A stretch of DNA of 64,000 bases from Endomychus coccineus (GCA_958510875.1 OY294070.1:44973299-45037298), one strand, 5' to 3'; counted from the first letter of the stretch, positions 31,940 through 43,758 are shown. A program made the numbers and translations. Notes: a model not told the origin generated them from the sequence alone.

Positions 31940-34600
31940 ATTACCTTCAAATAGAATTTATTCAAGTTTGAGAATACAATACTGCAAATCCAATATGTTT
32001 ATATAATTTTATAAATTGACACTGCCAGCAAATAAATTAATAGTAATCTGAATCATATACATTTGCCAATTTTAACGACAGAAATGTGCTGTAACTACTA
32101 TGCAACGTGTTGGGAATCTCCACTGTCATTAAAACAATCTGTTTTTGTACGTACTGGTGACAAGTGTGACTTTCGGCGGCACCCTTTCAGTACACACAGT
32201 GGTTGAGAATCATTGGACCTGACTTTGGTTATTATGTTTATTTATTGCTTGAACAGTAAATACATGATAGTATGAGTACTTAATAATTAACTTTCTTCGA
32301 TATGCATCATTAACAATATCTTGTGTAACGTGTAAATTTCACTTAACGGCTTAGAATGGCCGCTGTACTACAATCGGTCAACTCCTGTGACGTCAGCTAT
32401 GCTAGACCGTATATTCGCCGAGTCATGGTTATTCAGTGTCGAATTCTGTAGTTACCGCTTCTATTTCGAGGTCGTTCTGTGAGACATCGAAGAACCGGAA
32501 AAGGCCGAGAAAATTGCGTACATTTGTCAAATCGTCCAAGTGTCTTGTTTCTAAGTTATTTCAACAGGGAGGTGATACCAAACTTATGTTTGGAACCAAA
32601 TTCTGGGAATATTCTTCCGTTGAAAGCAAAGGCATCAATTACCAATTTGGAGTAGAATAATTGGAAAGATTTGTGTAATAGATGCACCTTAGGGGATTAA
32701 AACTTAGTTTCAACGCGACTGGTTTTGGACAGAAGTAAAGTTGTTTCATTGAAAGGATAAAAAAAACCTATCGTGATACAGGTAAATATCTTTGTAATTC
32801 CATTTGATTTATTCACTAACTTCAAGAATTAATTTGCCTTCCCAGGTGATATCCGACAGGACATAGGTTAGTCCTAATTTTTTTCAACAATCGTTATGTA
32901 TTCTGTTCATCTCTGTCTTCTGAGGACAATAGAGCAATAGAGGTTTGAAACATTTCGTGATTTCAGTTTTTTTATGTTGTGAAAAATTCAACAAGTGTAC
33001 GAAGTTCTGAGGTTGGCTTGAATCTGCTGTGGAAAATCTGATTTAGAAGTTGCTAATTGACTTGTGATGTACAATTGTAGAAACTGTAATAGAATTGTGG
33101 CAGGAATCCATACATCAAGTAGGAAGAACCAATGCATAGTCGAGCAGGTATAACATCGTACCCAGCAGTCACCAGGTCAAGATACCCATCTTTTGGTTAT
33201 GTAACGTTCGAAACAATCATTTGAGTATTTATAGATATGTAAATTCAACTGTTGTTCACTGTGATTTAAGAAATTTAACTTCAATTCATGCACTTCATAA
33301 CTCATTAATATCAAGTTCTGTTATAAATTGTATCAACAATATTATTTCAATTACCAGTAAATTTCAATCATTCTGGATACAGGTCTTTTATTTTTTTGTA
33401 TATTTTCAGGGTAATTTAACCTGGGGAATTTGAGTGTTTGAATCCCCTAGTCCAGAAACATAATTTATTGGTTGGTTAAAAATACTCTGGTGCCCAAATT
33501 TTAACATCTACAATATAACTCACGACCGTCTTCACTGTAGCTGTCGGCAACCAAGCGATAAAATAGAACTTATAGTTTATCCACAAGTAAGAGTAATTTG
33601 TACCCTTACAATTGCACCTAAGGAGTATTATAAGATGGCGAGTCGTCCGCCAGGATATCCGGTTCCGCTTCCGGTCTGTGCTGGCGATTGGCATCCGGTG
33701 TTTGTAATTAGTGTTATCAGTAGTAATACCACAAGTGATTGAATTTTCGCGATAAGTCTGTCGATTCATTTCTGAACGAAACTGAATTGTTTCGAGAAAT
33801 CAATTCAGTTGAGATCACAAATGAAAGACAGACTTATGAGATAAATTCAATCACGAGTGGAATTTCATTAGACCATTTCACAAACAAAGTGTAAAAAATC
33901 TGAAATTCGGCAGGATTAGAGGAAATTGGTGTCAACAAGTTGACCTGAGAAATTAATAAATTATAATGAACAGAAAACATTGACATCGAAAGAAATACTT
34001 ATTCAATTTAACCAACAATAACATAACATACTGAAATATTTCTCAATTATAATTATAAATGGTACAGTTATTATATACAATGTTTTGAGCTTGATTATTT
34101 GAACACCCGCTTATACTTGCAATAGTTGTTACATCTTGATTGCTATTATTTCTGACATTTGCAATAAGTTTTTCGTGATGAGAAGGTGGTTGAGAACTTT
34201 CTTTTTTCCTCAAAGTAATTAGTTATTTATTTATGAAATCATTGAAACGGGGGGGGGGCACCCCACGCGCATAGCTTAGAAAATATGTTCAATGAAGAAT
34301 CCCGGGATCAAACACGCCCATGAGTTATAACAACAGCCAATAGGAATCTCACTAGGCGAAAGAATCGCTCTGTTAAACTCCACGTGAACTTTTTCTCACT
34401 CAGGGAAAAAAAGTACCATTGATCTCGTGCCGTGCTTACGTTTGTAAAGCATGATTCATGGCTGGCTGGTCATTGATACAGGAAAGAGGGCTCAGATTAC
34501 CATCGCTATGTCTGTATGGTATATCGTGTTCAAGATATGATAATTTATAAAACTTCCAATTTGAATTAAATCAAAATTATTCAAAGGCCTCAAAAACAAT
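31940..34600. other. Unassigned sequence with one long hairpin
   Basis: Apart from the 33735-33854 hairpin and a G10 run near 34250, I see no coding signal or repeat family here. The 32436-32660 ORF is basic but unrecognised. Confidence 0.45.
33735..33854. repeat. 120-bp imperfect hairpin
   Basis: GTGATTGAATTT at 33735 is the inverse of AAATTCAATCAC at 33843-33854. ATAAGTCTGTC pairs with GACAGACTTAT. Inside, CATTT..GAATTG pairs with CAATTC..AAATG. The fold has a long stem with internal bulges and a small loop near 33795. It could be a pre-miRNA-like hairpin or a foldback MITE. Confidence 0.6.
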
Positions 34601-35988
34601 AATTATTACAATACGTTTCACAAGAAGTTCCATAAATTCGGTTGTAAAATTTCGCTTCATTGATTCATGTAGATTTTTAGATTCAAACTTAGATAAATTA
34701 GTCTCTTATTTGAATTTGGAAAGTTTTGAATATTTCGAAAAGCGAGTTTACACACTTATCTGAGGAAAAAATTGTTAACTCCCAAGGCAGTATTTCCCTA
34801 CGAACATCTGGACGATTGGGATAAATTAAATGAAGAAAATATTCCTCCGATCGAAAAATTCCTCAATAAACTACGCGATGAATCGATAAGTGTGGAAGAT
34901 TGTGAGCATGCACAATCAGTTTGGACTCGCTTCAATTGCAGAAATGTAGGTGATTATTCCGATCTATATTTGAAAACTGATGTTTTATTATTGGTTGATG
35001 TATTCGAAAGTTTTAGAAATGAATGTGTAGAACTCTTCGGGTTAACCCCGCACACTATTTCACTGCTCCTTCGTTCACGTGGGATTGTATGTTGAAATAC
35101 ACAAACATATCATTGCAATATTTAATAGGTATAGACATGATATTATTTTTGGAAAAGGGTATTCGCGAAGTACGGATGGGCCATGAACCAATATTTACCG
35201 TATGATGGGTTCAAGTGGGTGGAAAATACCAATGATATAGACGTTAGAAACGTTTCGAATGAAAGTTCCATCGGATACATATTGGAAGTCAATTTAGAGT
35301 ATCCGATCGGGTTACACGACTTACATAAAGATCTCCCTCTATGTCCTACTCATTCAACACTACCCAACAGTAAATTACCAAAATTGTTGACAACTCTCCA
35401 TAAAAAATCAAAATATATTATTCACTATATGAATCTTAAGCAATGTTTAGCGTTGGGAAGGTGTTGACAGAGATTCATAGATTTTTAGAATTCAAGCAAG
35501 TTGCCTCGCTGAAAGATCTATATTGATCCAAACACAAGATTGAGAGCAGCTTCCAAGAATGCCTTCGAGATAGCATTATTCAAATTACTCATCAATGCGA
35601 TTTTTGTAAAATTGATGGAGAATGTGCGAAAGCATAGACTCCTTAACTTAGTGAATAAATGATACGGGGCTCGATATCATATTTTCCAGCCAAATTTCAA
35701 TAGTATCGAAATATTTGAGGTGAATTTGGTGGCTATAGAACAGAATAAATTGGAAGTATTATTAGACAAACCCATCTATGTGGGAATGTCGATTTTACAT
35801 GGTTCCAAAACTTGTGTATACGATTTCCATTATGGCTTCATGCTAAAATCATATAAAGATCCTGAATTGATAAGATTATGTTATACAGATACGGATAGTC
35901 TTATCTATCACATAATGATGATGATATAATAATAATGATAATAATCTCTAATAACTATAAGTACATCTACATGAAATACTAGAATATA

Positions 35989-37853
35989 CAAGGTGTTCCA
36001 TCTCAGACGAGCCACCCCGTATATTTCTTATCCCATAGTGAGTGAGATACATCATTTGAAAAACGTAAATTTGATGAACCGTTTTCGCCAAAAATTAATT
36101 TTGTTGCTCGAATGCGCCACCTTGAATATTTTGGTTATTTGTACAATGTACAGGCTCATTTTTATTAAGCCTTTTTTACAAACTTAAACTATCTTCAAAA
36201 AATAACATTCGTAAAAAATTGAATTGTGTTGTCATGCTTACGATGAAAAAAATTAAATCTGCGTGTTTAAATCAAATGTTCAAATTGTCCTCCATTGACT
36301 TCCATACAATAATACATTCTCTCAAACTAATAAATAAAAAAATAGCAAAACATTCTCTTATGTTGCCTTCATTTTTTGTTCTTAGAAGGTGTTTATCTGG
36401 TTTTCACGTTTCTTCGATCATTTCATGATTTTATTCGATCTGTTGAGTTATTACTTTGCTGATTTGTTTGAAATTTCCAAAAATATGGTGTACACATGGC
36501 AAGAACGTGTTGAGCTGGTTAGCCTTCATTACCAAAATCAAAATTATGCCCGAGCGGCTGCAAGGACATTTAACGAAAACCATCCTGAACGTAGCGTTCG
36601 CCATAAGTACGTAATGGAATCGATTTCAAAATTTGTGGAGACGGGTTCAGTAATGGATAAAAAAAGGGCACCCCTTGGAATTGTTAATGATGAAGGAGCA
36701 GCTGTGGCGGTATTGGGACATGTCCAACTTATGCCAAACACGCAATCTGTACGACAACTTTCTGCAGCTTACGGTATTAGCCAATCTATCGTTTTCAGAA
36801 TTTTACAGAAACACTAGTTCCATCCAAACAAAATTAAATTAATTCAGGAATTAAATGATGATGATTGGGATCGAAGGCAAGAGTTTTGCGAAATTATGGT
36901 CGAGCGTATCAACAATAACCCAAATTTCTTGTACAACGTTTTCTTTTCTGACGAATGCACTTTTTTACTGAATGGAGAGGTTAACCGGCATAACTGTAGA
37001 ATTTCGAGCGATACAAATCCTCATGGATTTCGAGAAGCTCACACTCAACATCGGGAACAGCCAAACGTTTGGGTAGGAATTTTGGGAGACCACTTAATTG
37101 AACCTCTGTTTATTCCTGGTAATTCAAATGGCGAAATTTATATTGGAATGTTGGAAAATGCGTTAATAACTGAACAATTAGAAAACGATCCTCTGCTTCT
37201 TGAACAACAATTGCATTTCCAACAAGACGGAGCTCCTCCTCACTACGCCGCACCAGTCCGCCAATACCTCAATTTGCAATACCCCGGTCGTTGGATTGGA
37301 AGAAGAGGTCCTATGGAGTGGCCTGCCCGATCTCCTGTCCTGAACTCTCTGGACTTCTTCTTGTGGGGCCATCTTATGTTCAAGATTTTTGTGACTCGGC
37401 CTTAAAATTTGGACGAACTATGCCAACGAATTGTAAATGAGTGTCGTTAAATAACTTCAATTATGCTGAATGTTAGAAACGGTTTTCAGTTAAGATTGTA
37501 TTATTGTATGGAAGTCAATGGAAGACAATTCCACCATTTTATTTAAACACGCAGATTTAATTTTTTTCATTGTAAGCATGACAACACAATTCAGTTTTTT
37601 TACGAATGTGTTTTTTTGAAGATTGTTTAAGTTTGTAAAAAAGGCTTAATAAAAATGAGCTTGTACATCCTACAAATAACCAAAACATTCAAGGTGGCGC
37701 ATTCGAGCAACAAAATTAATTTTTGGCGAAAATGGTTCATCAAATTTACGTTTTTCATACACCGTTGTAAAGAGGCTTCCAAGACCTTTCAAATGGCGTA
37801 TCACTCAACCCCTCTCCCCTATTCAATTTTGAGGGGTTGAAGTGAACACCCTG
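35989..37853 (+). mobile_element. Mariner-type element with ~330-bp TIRs
   Basis: The tips CAAGGTGTTC and (inverse) CAGGGTGTTC are flanked by TA (35987-35988 and 37854-37855). Inverted similarity extends to about 36317 on the left and begins about 37499 on the right. The length of 1,865 bp and a single transposase ORF fit a full-length copy. Confidence 0.88.
36485..37450 (+). pseudogene. Mariner transposase, two nonsense codons and lost catalytic Asp
   Basis: I start at MVYTWQERVELV (36485) because the 32 codons upstream are TIR sequence. A helix-turn-helix region (ARAAARTFNENHPERSV) is followed by the DDE domain: FFSDECTFLLNGEVNRHN, HFQQDGAPPHYAAPV and ARSPVLNSLDFFLWGH. In the last motif the expected acidic residue after SP is Val, so the catalytic triad is broken. 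Spacing between the second and third positions is 36 residues, as in the copy at 10.6-11.7 kb. In-frame stops occur at TAG 36815-36817 and at TAA after FVTRP (37403-37405). The rest of the frame is intact, so decay is recent. Confidence 0.87.
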
Positions 37854-37879
37854 TATATATAGTCACGTAACCTTTAATA

Positions 37880-38539
37880 CAGTTCTCGTCAAATAACTAG
37901 GCCCGTCCGTCATCAATGGGCGTATCAGATTACGAAAAGTTCTTGATTCACACGTGTTATATTGTTAGGTTGGTACAGAAATTTCCGTAAGCCACAGGCT
38001 GCAGAATCAACTTTATCGGTTGTATTCGTACCTAGTCGGTTAGCATTTTCAAGTTTCCTATAGTGTTCGTCATTCCGAGCTTATCATGTTTATTTATAAA
38101 TATTTGCAGCTGTTATAACCTATAACATTCGTTAGTTTACATTGTTTACTCAGATTATCTTTTTAGAGTGAATATTAGTTTCAATACTTTCAACGTATTG
38201 TCGTGTATTAGAACGGATTACACTTTTAACGGACGTGCAGCAGATATTTTGTAAGGTTCCCTGTGAATGAAGAAATCAGACAGCAACGGCATTTGAATAC
38301 AATTGCATCAGGACATGACAGGCCCGCAACTTGACAAAAATAAAGTGATTCAAATACGATAGGACGGGGATGTTTTGTCTCTTTCTAGATCATTACAATG
38401 CCATTGACGTATGTGGTTTTCTTAGAAATTATACGTTACAATGTTTCTTTATCTAAATCATGAATATTAGAAGAAGATAGACAATTTATAATGTGCCGAT
38501 ATTAGTTCATACAGGTGCCAAGTTATTTGACGAGAACTA
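37880..38539. mobile_element. 660-bp MITE with Tc1/mariner-like ends
   Basis: CAGTTCTCGTCAAATAACT at 37880 is inverted as AGTTATTTGACGAGAACT ending at 38538-38539, and both sides are flanked by TA. Terminal similarity covers about 23 bp. There is no coding sequence, so it depended on a transposase from elsewhere. It lies 26 bp from the end of the mariner copy. Confidence 0.82.
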
Positions 38540-38749
38540 TAGGTTTGTATGTGACTAGCAACTAATAGAAACCTTAAAAATAATTTCAAGATGTATGCAA
38601 AAAACTGACTCAATGTGTAGATAATTACGAATAATATTCACTATATAAATGAAGAACCTACAGGACATCAAATCAACTACAGAACATTGTTACAAAATAC
38701 AAACTGGTCATGACTAATGCAACATTGGACCAAATGCTGTAATCAGTAT

Positions 38750-38955
38750 GTTAAAATTCGATCCACAATCTCATCCGATGCCAATATCCACACTTTCAAG
38801 CCGTTTAAAAATTCTGGTAAGCTGATATTGTTCCTTTTAAGGTTAAATGGCAACTCATTGTATAATTTGGGTAGGAAATAGGTAAAATATTTTTGAGAAC
38901 CAGTTTTATTCATTCGAGGAATTCTGCACAGATTATTTGTAACGGCTCTCGACTC
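38750..38955 (-). pseudogene. LINE ORF2 C-terminus
   Basis: The minus strand reads SRAVTNNLCRIPRMN, YFLPKLYNELPFNLKR and LPEFLNGLKVWILAS, the usual end of CR1/Jockey-group ORF2 proteins, and ends with a stop near 38752. The palindrome duplicates its first part in inverted form upstream. Confidence 0.7.
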
Positions 38956-39041
38956 ATAGTTAGAGTCGAGAGCCGTTACAAATAATCTGTGCAGAATTCC
39001 TCGAATGAATAAAACTGGTTCTCAAAAATATTTTACCTATT
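38877..39041. repeat. Perfect inverted repeat, 79-bp arms, 7-bp spacer
   Basis: The arms are 38877-38955 and 38963-39041, with spacer ATAGTTA. I found no mismatch between the arms. The left arm, read on the minus strand, is LINE coding sequence, so the right arm is its inverted copy. The perfect match implies a very recent event or an assembly fold-over artefact. Confidence 0.95.
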
Positions 39042-39141
39042 ACGAAAAAGTTGAATTCGATTCTTGGATTTGAAATAAAATTAAAAAATGTTCATTACGT
39101 ATAATTGTTTTACTGAGAAAACTTTAAATTAATTAAATAAT

Positions 39142-40479
39142 TCATGAGAGGGATATGATATGGTTTTTTTTTATATTTTTTGTTAGTATTTTTTGTATGA
39201 TAACTATTTTATTCATGTTAACGTTATACGTACCACCCCACACTAATATGCCATATGTCAATATGAGCTGAACAAGCGCATAATAAGCAATTTTTAAAAG
39301 TTGTTCAGTTGATATATTGTTCAAAATTCGGAAAACATACAAAAATTTTCTGGTTCTGTTTGTGACAGTTTCAATCTGATGATCCCATTTCATGTGACAG
39401 TCAATAGTATTTCCTAAATATTTTATGTATTCCGCTCTTTGAACTACCATATCACATGAACATCTCTCCAACACCCGGCTACACTTTAGGTCATGTATTG
39501 ATAAAGACTGGAAGTTAGGTAAGCCTTTAGAATAGGAGGTAAAACACAAAAATTTAGTTTTCGAATAATTTAGCTTTAGACGGTTGATATCCAGCCAGGC
39601 TTTAATTAGGCTCATGTTCAGCTCGGACTTATATTGCACAGCCTCCCATGTTTCAGCCTCAAACACAATAACCGTGTCATCAGCGTACGTAATAATTCCG
39701 ACTCCATCAATCTGTTTAAATATATCATTCATATAAAGGATGAAAAGTATTGGCCCAAGAACTGTACCTTGCGGCACTCCACAGTTTAGCAAACGTTCGG
39801 AGCTGACACAATCTCCATTTCGAACCACCTGTTTGCGATCGGTTAGACAACTTTTTAATATATCATAACTTATCCCTCGAAAGCCATAACGTTCCAGTTT
39901 TAGAAGTAATCTGTTGTGACTAATGGTATCGAAGCTTTAGATATGTTCAAAAATATGGCATTAGATGGTTTTAATTTATCTAAACTAGAGTGTATAGCAT
40001 TGGTGAATGTTGAAATCGCATCCTGGGTGCTCATACCCGTTCTAAATCCGAACTGATTTCTGAGAGAATTTCTTCTTTTTCTAAAAAAATTATATTTTAC
40101 TTGCTAAAAGCTTTTCCAATATTTTGGCAAATGTCGAAATTAAAGATATAGGCCGATAATTACTCATATCCGAAGCAGTACCTCCTTTATGTAATAATTT
40201 AACCTCTGCTGGAAATACTCCCAATTCAAAACACAAATTAATAAGATCAGTAAAGGGGTGAACGATATATCCTGCAAGTGTTTTAATAACTGATACATTT
40301 ATGTGATCAGGACCTGGTGCTTTGTTAGTTATCAAGTTATGTATTTCTTTTAAAACATCATGTTCCGTAATCGGTTCTAGAAAGAATGTATGTGAAACTG
40401 GTATAAAATCTTTAATACTATTAATAGATTGTTTTATTTTATGTCCAATATTAGTGAAGTATTGATTAAATTCTTCCAC
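39142..40479 (-). pseudogene. LINE reverse transcriptase (CR1/Jockey group)
   Basis: 40479-40090 reads ITNKAPGPDHINVSVIK and SNYRPISLISTFAKILEKLL (RT motifs 1-2). 39828-39142 reads CGVPQGTVLGPILFILYMND, IITYADDTVIVFEAE (catalytic YADD), KLNYSKTKFLCF and AEYIKYLGNTIDCHMKWD. Sequence between the two pieces, around motif A, is frame-disrupted. This enzyme copies its own RNA at a nicked chromosomal site. Confidence 0.82.
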
Positions 40480-40756
40480 TATATTCTGTGAAGAAGTAAT
40501 TATTGCGCCGGTGTCATTTTGGATTTTGTTTATTGGATCGTTATTTTTTTTTTTTATTAATTGCTTGATTACTAATTTTCCAAGTTAATTTAGGGTTATT
40601 TATGTTTTGCTCAATTTTAGTTTTATTGAAGTTGAATTTAGTTTTTTTAAGTAATTTATTCAGATAGTTCCTATAATTTTTATATTGCATTTTAAGCTTA
40701 ATCGAGAGGGAATTTCAGTGTTTTAGAGAACATTTTATTTTTTTGATTTATTGCAA

Positions 40757-41490
40757 CTAAAAGAGCTTTCTTGACTCACTCTTTTTTATTGATTTATTTT
40801 TTGCTACTACTTTTGATTTTGTGGATATTTCAATAACTTGTTTTAAAGAATCAATAAATTTTGCAGCACTTGCACTAACATCGTTAGAATTGATTATTTC
40901 ATCCCACCTTACATATTGACAGTTTAATTTTAGGAGATTAAAATCAAGTTGCTTCATATTAGTAAGTCTATGTTGAAGTGAATCTGAGACACAACCTGAC
41001 ATTATTTTATTTACACTTAAAATAGTGGGATAGTGGTCCGTAATTTTATTTAGCAAAACAGTTTTGATGTTCATGAGTAGTTTTTATGTGGATATGATTG
41101 AGACAGGAAGGTGTTGCATTATTTTTTATCCTTGTATGAATGTCTATGAATGAAATGAAACCATGTTCAGAAAGAATGTTCTTATAGGTATCAGTACTTG
41201 AGGATAAGGGCGGCGATTCTAATAAATTAATATTAAAGTCGCCAATTAGTAGTTCTGTATCTAATTTAGTATAGTTGGAGAGATATTGATTTAGATTTTC
41301 ATCAAAAGTATTTATTTCAGTTGTATGAGATCTATATACGCCCGTTATAGCTGTAGTTTTTTGTAAACTGATCATCGTGACTCGTAAAAAGACAGTTTGA
41401 TTAATTTCGATCAATTCCGTTGAATGTGGATACTTTTTCCTGATGTATGTAATTACCCCATCATTTTTGTTAACTCGACTATTATTGTAG
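40757..41490 (-). pseudogene. LINE apurinic-like endonuclease domain, N-terminus missing
   Basis: 41414-41046 reads TAITGVYRSHTTEINTF, ELLIGDFNINLLES (GDFN motif) and FISFIDIHTRIKNNATPSCL. 41074-40757 continues after a frame change with KITDHYPTILSV (the catalytic His motif). This EEP-type nuclease nicks target DNA. The first 60 or so residues are missing because the insertion is 5'-truncated at about 41490. Confidence 0.78.
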
Positions 41491-41919
41491 TACGTAGAAA
41501 AATCTGATGATATCTATGAGAACATCATCAAAAAAATATTCATAAATTTGACACTAGTGATTATGCGCGAGACAACATCTTTGAGATTCCCCGCATCAAC
41601 AAAAAAGTAGTGGGGTTGATGAAAGATGAAAACAAAAGAATCATAATGGATAAGTTTAATTTTAAGATTGTTTCCATGTTTTCATTATCGATAATAATAA
41701 TAATAAATAGTTTACTATGATGTGTGTCTTTTATTTATAAAATCAAAGAACAAGATATTTATCATAAAATTTGTTGTTGTTCTAAATCATACATAACCTC
41801 ATTTTTATAGAAAAATAACATTTCCCGAAGTGTATTAGTCAATGAACATGTTGGTGATGGAATATCTATTGAACAATACAAGAGTTCTAATCCACTAGCT
41901 TGGCTCCTCATGCTTTCAA

Positions 41920-42450
41920 TCACATCAATATCATTGTGATAGTATAAAGAGAATCCAAATTGTTCAAGAAAAAAACTCGATGCGATAACACTCCATCGTT
42001 GATATTAATTATTTCTTGGACATCTTCCTCATGCAACCAAAAATGAATATTATGCTTCGTAACTTGGAGTACTTCCTCATTATTCCCCCACACAAGTTGA
42101 ACTATTTGACAATATTCATCTGATGCTATAGGAGCAGGATCGAAATCTGCTTGTGAACTTGGAAAGAAATCTCTGATTTTGGTTCGAAGAATTTCGATGG
42201 AGTCATACCATTCCAGCAGCCCAAAGGTGACTTTACAATTCTGCGAAGAATGGATGAGTGAGACTGTTGGTGCGAAGATTCGCATAGGACTCAATCCACA
42301 TTTAATTTCATAACTCCCCTCCAATGAGTATGTTGCATTCAGCAATAGAAATTTTTCGTCTCGAACTTACATTCCAAACTCATCAAACATTCGATCTAAC
42401 TCGGAACAGGAACTATCTTCGGAAGCAGTACCACTATCTTGGTACGACAT
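41920..42450 (-). pseudogene. Unknown Polinton-block gene 1
   Basis: The reading frame starts at MSYQDSGTASEDSSCSEL (42450), meets a TAA after FDEFGM, and continues in the same frame as VRDEKFLLLNATYSLEGSYE to 41920. The TAA overlaps ATG|TAAGTT, so a splice donor is possible but weaker than a plain nonsense mutation. I do not recognise a domain. It is convergent with polB and close to two other minus-strand ORFs, so a gene of the same element is likely; that is inference. Confidence 0.45.
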
Positions 42451-42547
42451 TTTACTACAACTGAACTGATGTCAGAGTTTCTCTAAGATACACCCTCGAG
42501 GTCACAAACACATGCGCAGATCATATAATATCACTTTTAGCAATCCT

Positions 42548-43220
42548 TTATTCCAAGCCACGTGACTCACATTTCATGAAGGTGGCAGCATCATTTGACC
42601 TTTTCTTCGCGGGTGTCGTCATACGTTGTTCCAACGCGAGCAGCCTACTCATAATATCCTCCTGCTGTACATACATTATGTTATAATCTATAGTGATCTT
42701 GATCAATTTATCATTATGATCACGCAAAATAACTCTTTGACTCTTGTAATATGTTTCGAAATAATTTTCAGAGAATTTCTTGAAGATATCAAGTACATAC
42801 GCGGTATCCGCTCCAACGGTTTTGAGATCCTTGGCATTTTTCTTCTTGTATTCATCCAATTCTTTATGTAAACTTGTAAAGCTAGCATCACTTTGATTTT
42901 TGTACGATTGTATGTTGATGGAGAAACTACTCATCTCTCCGATTACTCTCTGAATCTTATCTGAAAAGTCATCGTTGATTATGCGCTCCAAGTTCTTCTC
43001 AATCTTCACACTCGCATCATCTACATACATCTTGGCTGCAAAATCGTTATTGAATGTGGACGTTCCCACATCACAAATTTTCACGTTCTCGATATCTACA
43101 TCACCATGTGGTGTACGAACTAGAACGTGTGAAAACATCGATTGACGAAGAGTGTGATGTTGATTGAACCACCAATCACAGATCTTCGTCCAAACTTATC
43201 AAGACTCATCGTGTAAATGA
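42548..43220 (-). pseudogene. Unknown Polinton-block gene 2 (coiled-coil)
   Basis: The gene probably starts at MSLDKFGRRSVIGG (about 43215), with a frame change near 43135. From MFSHVLVRTPHGDVDIENV an open frame of 196 codons runs to 42548. The middle (IEKNLERIINDDF, FTSLHKELDEYKKKNAKD) is heptad-like, suggesting a coiled coil. The C-terminus is basic. Similar MSLDKFGR-starting ORFs are, to my recollection, found beside polB genes in arthropod genomes, possibly as structural proteins. Function is unknown. Confidence 0.5.
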
Positions 43221-43254
43221 TATGAATGTAATGAACGCACTAATATATGATATT

Positions 43255-43700
43255 GGCTCCTCGAAGTTCATTTATTATAGCGACAATTTCATTGTCGTGT
43301 GATGTATTCCCAGCTTGTTGAGAAGCCATCAAAAGACTTAATCGTCCCATGAGCTCGTTCGTATCGTCCCAAAAAATATACTCAACAGGATCATCGTTAG
43401 ATGTAAGCCACTGCCAGAAGATGAGTATGTGGTTGGTAACATAGGTTTAACAATATTCAGATACTTGAGCTTATTGGTTCCCATTATTCAGATACTTGGG
43501 CTTATTGGTTCCCTTCAAATTACCATTAATATTTCCGTGAGCATTTGTTAACTTGAAAATTTCACTGTATGTCTCTTTATCGGTATTCGTATAGTTCTTA
43601 GGTGCTTTGTAAAATATGAGCTCGTACAATCCAGGGTTTCCCTTCGCGCTATATCATCCTGTTTTGATATTATCCTCAAATATTATAACCTTACGACCAA
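43255..43700 (-). pseudogene. Unknown Polinton-block gene 3, badly broken
   Basis: The minus strand shows KVIIFEDNIKTG, GNPGLYELIFYKAPKNYTNT, EIFKLTNAHGNINGNLKG and, in another frame, EYIFWDDTNELMGRLSLLMA then SHDNEIVAIINELRGANIIY. These blocks seem to come from one protein type that accompanies the previous gene. A 29-bp tandem duplication (43454-43512) and several stops break the frame. No activity can be assigned. Confidence 0.45.
43454..43512 (+). repeat. 29-30-bp tandem duplication
   Basis: TTCAGATACTTGAGCTTATT and its neighbour TTCAGATACTTGGGCTTATT, each followed by GGTTCCC, lie in direct tandem with one substitution. The duplication disrupts unknown gene 3. Confidence 0.88.
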
Positions 43701-43758
43701 CAATCCACCCCGGAGAGCTTTAAACGAAACGCTAAGCGTCAGTGACGGATGACTCTGT

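Larger units (their letters stand above)
35914..41499 (-). mobile_element. CR1/Jockey-group LINE inserted in polB, itself host to three features
   Basis: The 5' end is truncated inside the endonuclease (about 41490). RT follows at 40479-39142 and the C-terminal part at 38955-38750. A tail of ATT/ATC repeats (35914-35945 on the plus strand) marks the 3' end. Its 3' region also holds a mariner element (35989-37853), a MITE (37880-38539) and a palindrome (38877-39041). The polB gene reads up to the base before it and resumes just after it. Confidence 0.72.
34640..41700 (+). pseudogene. Polinton-type protein-primed DNA polymerase B, split and decayed
   Basis: The first block (34640-35913) reads VKFRFIDSCRFL, LLTPKAVFPYEHLDDWDKL, YSDLYLKTDVLLLVDVFE, HYFTAPSFTWDCMLKYT, ILEVNLEYPIGLHDLHKDLP, LKDLYIDPNTRLRAASKN and finally the palm motif CYTDTDSLIYH. 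These match polymerases of Polinton/Maverick and adintovirus-like elements. In motif A the usual Asp is Asn (EVNLEYP). At least three frame breaks lie near 34760, 35095 and 35470. The gene resumes at about 41500-41690 with SDDIYEN and [20 protein letters not shown], which follow directly in relatives. The gap is a LINE with further insertions. The exonuclease part is missing. It would replicate the element's DNA. Confidence 0.8.
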
